Positions 23,286-25,349 of a stretch of 25,349 nucleotides of DNA are shown here, piece after piece; the stretch's first letter is position 1; each line of letters starts with the position of its first letter. This DNA is from Bacillota bacterium (GTDB taxonomy: Bacteria; Bacillota; Clostridia; Christensenellales; Aristaeellaceae). The stretch is from the NCBI GenBank assembly GCA_023444095.1, contig JAEZRP010000018.1, positions 1 through 25,349 on the forward strand, written 5' to 3'. A program made the position numbers and the translations under genes. Under the pieces are notes generated by a model. It did not search any database and was not told the DNA's origin. It worked only from the letters and a program-made list of their open reading frames with translations.

Positions 23286-23384
23286 CGCGTTCCTTTTTGG
23301 AGAAAAGCGCCTCAATGAAATTCGGATCACGCGAGGAATGGCGCGATCCAACGGACGGATATTTTGATTTCTCAGCATGGGCTT

Positions 23385-23408
23385 CCAAAGGGCCGATCGG
23401 TCCTTTGG
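23385..23408. repeat. 24-bp near-perfect palindrome
   Basis: The stretch starts CCAAAGGGCCGA and ends TCGGTCCTTTGG; only one symmetric pair is mismatched and there is no spacer. It lies between convergent perR and sortase genes. Such a spacerless palindrome fits a DNA operator or cruciform rather than an RNA hairpin. Confidence 0.6.
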
Positions 23409-23416
23409 CGGAGATA

Positions 23417-23435
23417 CCGGGGGCACAGCCCCCGG
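23417..23435. repeat. GC-rich hairpin at the sortase stop codon
   Basis: CCGGGGGC (23417-23424) pairs with GCCCCCGG (23428-23435) around ACA, 4 bp beyond the sortase stop on the minus strand. No T tract; probably part of the same family as the hairpins at 23258 and 24643. Confidence 0.6.
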
Positions 23436-23438
23436 GCG

Positions 23439-24515
23439 TCAATCCGCGTTCCCCGTATCTTCCGCATACAGCGGAACGAGCTTGCCGTGCACCACGAAGC
23501 GGGCGTCGTCGGTGACGTAGGAGCAGGTGACGAGGGAGATGATGCGGTCTTCGGGCCCGACGACGACGTCGGAGGTGAAGTTGGAGAGCCTGGTGATCTG
23601 GTCGACGTAGGTGAGGAACTCCTCGGTCGTATCGAAGTCGTGGGGCATCGTGGATGCGTCGCGCGCATAGCCGGAGAAGAGCTCGATCCGGTAATCGCCG
23701 GTCGGGGTGTAGAGGTACATCACGGGATGCTCCTCGTAGTACGCCTGCGCGCGGTAGGAAGAGAGGCTGGCGAACATGGAGCCGTTGTTGAGGTGGTGCC
23801 CGTAAACGACCGTGTGCCAGTCAGAAAAATCGGGCGCGTTGTCGATGTCCATAAAGATCGCGCCGGCGAAGCCGTACGAGCGTGAGAACAGGTGGTCAAG
23901 ATAGAACACGTTGTCGTCACCCTGCACGATCGGATAATCGATTGTGGTATTTTCCGAATAGATCCAGCCGACCGCATCGTCATTGATTTCGAGAAGCGGC
24001 GCGAAGTCCTTTTGAATGAGCGGCTCCGGCGTCTCACTCGCACCCGCCTCGGTTCGCGCGACCGCGGCAGTCACGGCGGCTTTTGCCGTGGGCGTAACGG
24101 CGGCGACCTGCTCCTCTGATTCCGGCACGGCGGTCGGTGCGACTGTTGCGGTGGAGTCTGCCGCGGTCGCAATGGCGGCTTTCCCCGTCGGCACATCCAT
24201 GGCGCTCGGCGCGGCCGTTGCGGTGGGCGCCGACGTGGGTGTAACGGCGGCTTTCACGGTCGGCGACGCCGCGGCGGTGACCGTCGCATTTGCCGCCTGC
24301 TCCTGCGCGCCCTCCGGCGTGGGGAGCGCGCTTTCAACGGCCTCCTCCGCAGGGGCGGCGGTCCGGTTCATGAGCACCTGAAGGTCTGCATACTCATCGT
24401 CGGCCTCCTTATACTGAGAAAAGATGGACGCGACCTTATAACCGGAGAAGCCGAGAACGCCGATCAGTACGATCGCAACGACGGCGAGCCAGCCTGGAAT
24501 TCTGCTCTTTTTCAT
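23439..24515 (-). CDS. srtB: Class B sortase with long Ala/Thr/Pro-rich linker
   Basis: The 358-residue membrane-anchored transpeptidase starts at ATG 24515 (GGGAGA 9 nt upstream). An N-terminal transmembrane helix (about 6-28: WLAVVAIVLIGVLGFSGYKV) is followed by a low-complexity linker rich in Ala, Thr, Val and Pro (about 55-165), then the sortase barrel. Catalytic residues are His in VVYGHHLNNGSMFASL, Cys in SLVTCSY and Arg in DDARFVV, the class B pattern. It cuts sorting signals and attaches proteins to the wall. The long linker is unusual for SrtB and may span the wall. The next gene upstream encodes a substrate-like protein with LPKTS. Confidence 0.9.
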   Translation of the reverse strand: MKKSRIPGWLAVVAIVLIGVLGFSGYKVASIFSQYKEADDEYADLQVLMNRTAAPAEEAVESALPTPEGAQEQAANATVTAAASPTVKAAVTPTSAPTATAAPSAMDVPTGKAAIATAADSTATVAPTAVPESEEQVAAVTPTAKAAVTAAVARTEAGASETPEPLIQKDFAPLLEINDDAVGWIYSENTTIDYPIVQGDDNVFYLDHLFSRSYGFAGAIFMDIDNAPDFSDWHTVVYGHHLNNGSMFASLSSYRAQAYYEEHPVMYLYTPTGDYRIELFSGYARDASTMPHDFDTTEEFLTYVDQITRLSNFTSDVVVGPEDRIISLVTCSYVTDDARFVVHGKLVPLYAEDTGNAD

Positions 24516-24600
24516 ACATGATTCTCCCGTCCCGCGCGGCGCAGTCCGCGCGCGATCTTCATGCGCCGGGTTTTCCGGCGCCGTGATACTCTTTCGAAAC

Positions 24601-24627
24601 GATGCCCCGGGCTGCGCCCGGAGCATC
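24601..24627. repeat. GC-rich imperfect hairpin upstream of srtB
   Basis: GATGCCCCGGGC (24601-24612) pairs with GCCCGGAGCATC (24616-24627) with one mismatch and a 3-nt loop. It lies in the 154-bp gap between the surface-protein gene and the sortase gene. Confidence 0.55.
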
Positions 24628-24642
24628 TGTTCTGTCGGTGGG

Positions 24643-24664
24643 GCCGGGGGGAAATCCCCCCGGC
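24643..24664. repeat. GC-rich hairpin after the surface-protein gene
   Basis: GCCGGGGGG (24643-24651) pairs with CCCCCCGGC (24656-24664) around AAAT, 5 bp past the stop codon on the minus strand. No T tract. It may reduce read-through into srtB or protect the mRNA 3' end. Confidence 0.6.
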
Positions 24665-24669
24665 GCTTC

Positions 24670-25349
24670 TTACTTCGCGCGTCTGCGCTTGCGTGCCACG
24701 ACCGCCACGGCGATCAGGAGCGCGAGGCTTCCGGCCATGATGCCGAGCCAGAGCGCGAGACCGCTCTCATCCGAGGTCTTGGGCAGGTCGCTTTCCGTGA
24801 GAAGCGCGTCCCGCATGATGATGATCTTGCTCGAACCGTCCCTGTTCACCGTGAAGGTGATGGGCTTCGCGATCGCGTAGCCGTCGGGCGCGTCAAGCTC
24901 CTTGAGCGTGTAGTTGGTATCGACGTTGAGCAGGCCCTCAAGCACCATGGGCTCCGTTCCGGTCACCCACTCCTTGACGAGATTGCCCTGCGGGTCGTAA
25001 ACCGCGAGTGTCGCGCCCGCGAGCTCCTTGGCGCTGCCAACCGCGCGTTTGGAAACGGTGATGGTGGTGAGGCCGTCCTTCATGACAATGCCGGTTTCGC
25101 CCCGGGTGCCGACGATCGTGCCGTCGGGGTTGAGCGTGAACTCGATTGCTTCCGCCACGGCGTAGCCGTTCGGCGCGGTCACTTCCACCAGCGTGTAGGC
25201 TTTGCCGACGTCGAGCGCGCCTGTCACGACGTGCGGCGTGGTGCCGGAAACCCAGGTCAGGTCGTTTCCGTTCCTGTCCTTTACGACCGCTCCGTTCGAA
25301 TCGTAGATCGTGAGCGTCGCGCCAGGCAGTTCCGCTGATCCCGCGATCG
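24670..25349 (-). CDS. LPKTS-anchored CnaB-domain surface protein (pilin-like), N-terminal part beyond the window
   Basis: The frame is open from the right edge to the stop at 24670-24672, giving the last 225 or so residues. It contains repeated CnaB/prealbumin-like modules: GATLTIYDSNG, YTLVEVTAPNGYAVAEAIEF, later GATLAVYDPQG and YTLKELDAPDGYAIAKPITF. It ends with the sorting signal LPKTS, a hydrophobic helix (LALWLGIMAGSLALLIAVAV) and a basic tail ARKRRRAK. The E in TLVE/TLKE and Lys at module starts are positions that form isopeptide bonds in CnaB folds; this is inferred. The neighbouring sortase B is the probable anchoring enzyme. It could be a pilin or a large adhesin. Confidence 0.88.
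   Translation of the reverse strand, partial: IAGSAELPGATLTIYDSNGAVVKDRNGNDLTWVSGTTPHVVTGALDVGKAYTLVEVTAPNGYAVAEAIEFTLNPDGTIVGTRGETGIVMKDGLTTITVSKRAVGSAKELAGATLAVYDPQGNLVKEWVTGTEPMVLEGLLNVDTNYTLKELDAPDGYAIAKPITFTVNRDGSSKIIIMRDALLTESDLPKTSDESGLALWLGIMAGSLALLIAVAVVARKRRRAK

Noticed and set aside
23314..23515. Plus-strand frame beginning MKFGSREEWRDPTDGY
   Set aside because: It has weak ribosome-site spacing, crosses two hairpins and runs antisense into the sortase gene; the first 25 residues look protein-like but support is too thin.
1..25349. CRISPR array
   Set aside because: I saw no regularly spaced repeats; the only tandem repeat is the two-copy 15-mer at 422-451.

Overview
The window looks like the chromosome of a fairly GC-rich anaerobic member of the Bacillota (class Clostridia, probably an uncultured gut or digester lineage). 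The grounds are purine-rich AGGAGG ribosome binding sites, a T-box leader before glycyl-tRNA synthetase, iron-dependent alcohol dehydrogenase, PerR-type Fur regulation, a class B sortase with an LPKTS/CnaB surface protein, and small genes typical of clostridial integrative elements. This is inferred from gene content only; no marker gene fixes the species.

Bases 1 to about 9300 form an accessory island with visibly lower GC than the rest. It holds the tail of an SRAP (YedK/HMCES-like) gene, a decayed zinc-ribbon tail of a SprT-like gene, a complete type I restriction-modification operon in the order hsdR-hsdS-hsdM, a frameshifted DUF6809-like gene, an unrecognised acidic protein, and a PD-(D/E)XK nuclease of the NucS/DUF91 type. 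The island ends at a tRNA-Arg(CCT) gene whose 3' end faces it, the usual arrangement for a tRNA attachment site. The hsd operon lies between two diverged copies of the same 3' gene end, which suggests it was inserted as a module. No integrase is visible.

Bases 9300 to 25349 look like core chromosome. Divergent promoters drive the tRNA leftward and a T-box plus glyS rightward. Next is a leftward SpoU-family RNA methyltransferase preceded by a long leader with a strong promoter, a terminator, a possible antiterminator pairing, and a 28-codon leader ORF containing a 13-bp inverted repeat. An aldo/keto reductase and an iron alcohol dehydrogenase form a small redox operon. A leftward ECF sigma factor and its membrane anti-sigma-like partner are each interrupted by an apparent single-base frameshift. 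Another leftward operon carries a DUF1538 membrane protein, a tandem PII-like protein and a RibD_C/DHFR-like reductase. Rightward from about 20.1 kb are a DUF454 protein, an unknown membrane protein, catalase and a PerR-like regulator. The window closes with a leftward sortase B gene and a surface protein cut by the right edge, with several GC-rich hairpins between them.

The least explained items are the SpoU leader system (12020-12354), the short promoter-plus-terminator leader before hsdR (654-768), and the DUF1538/double-PII operon. Three separate apparent frameshifts (DUF6809-like, sigma, anti-sigma) leave open that some are assembly errors.
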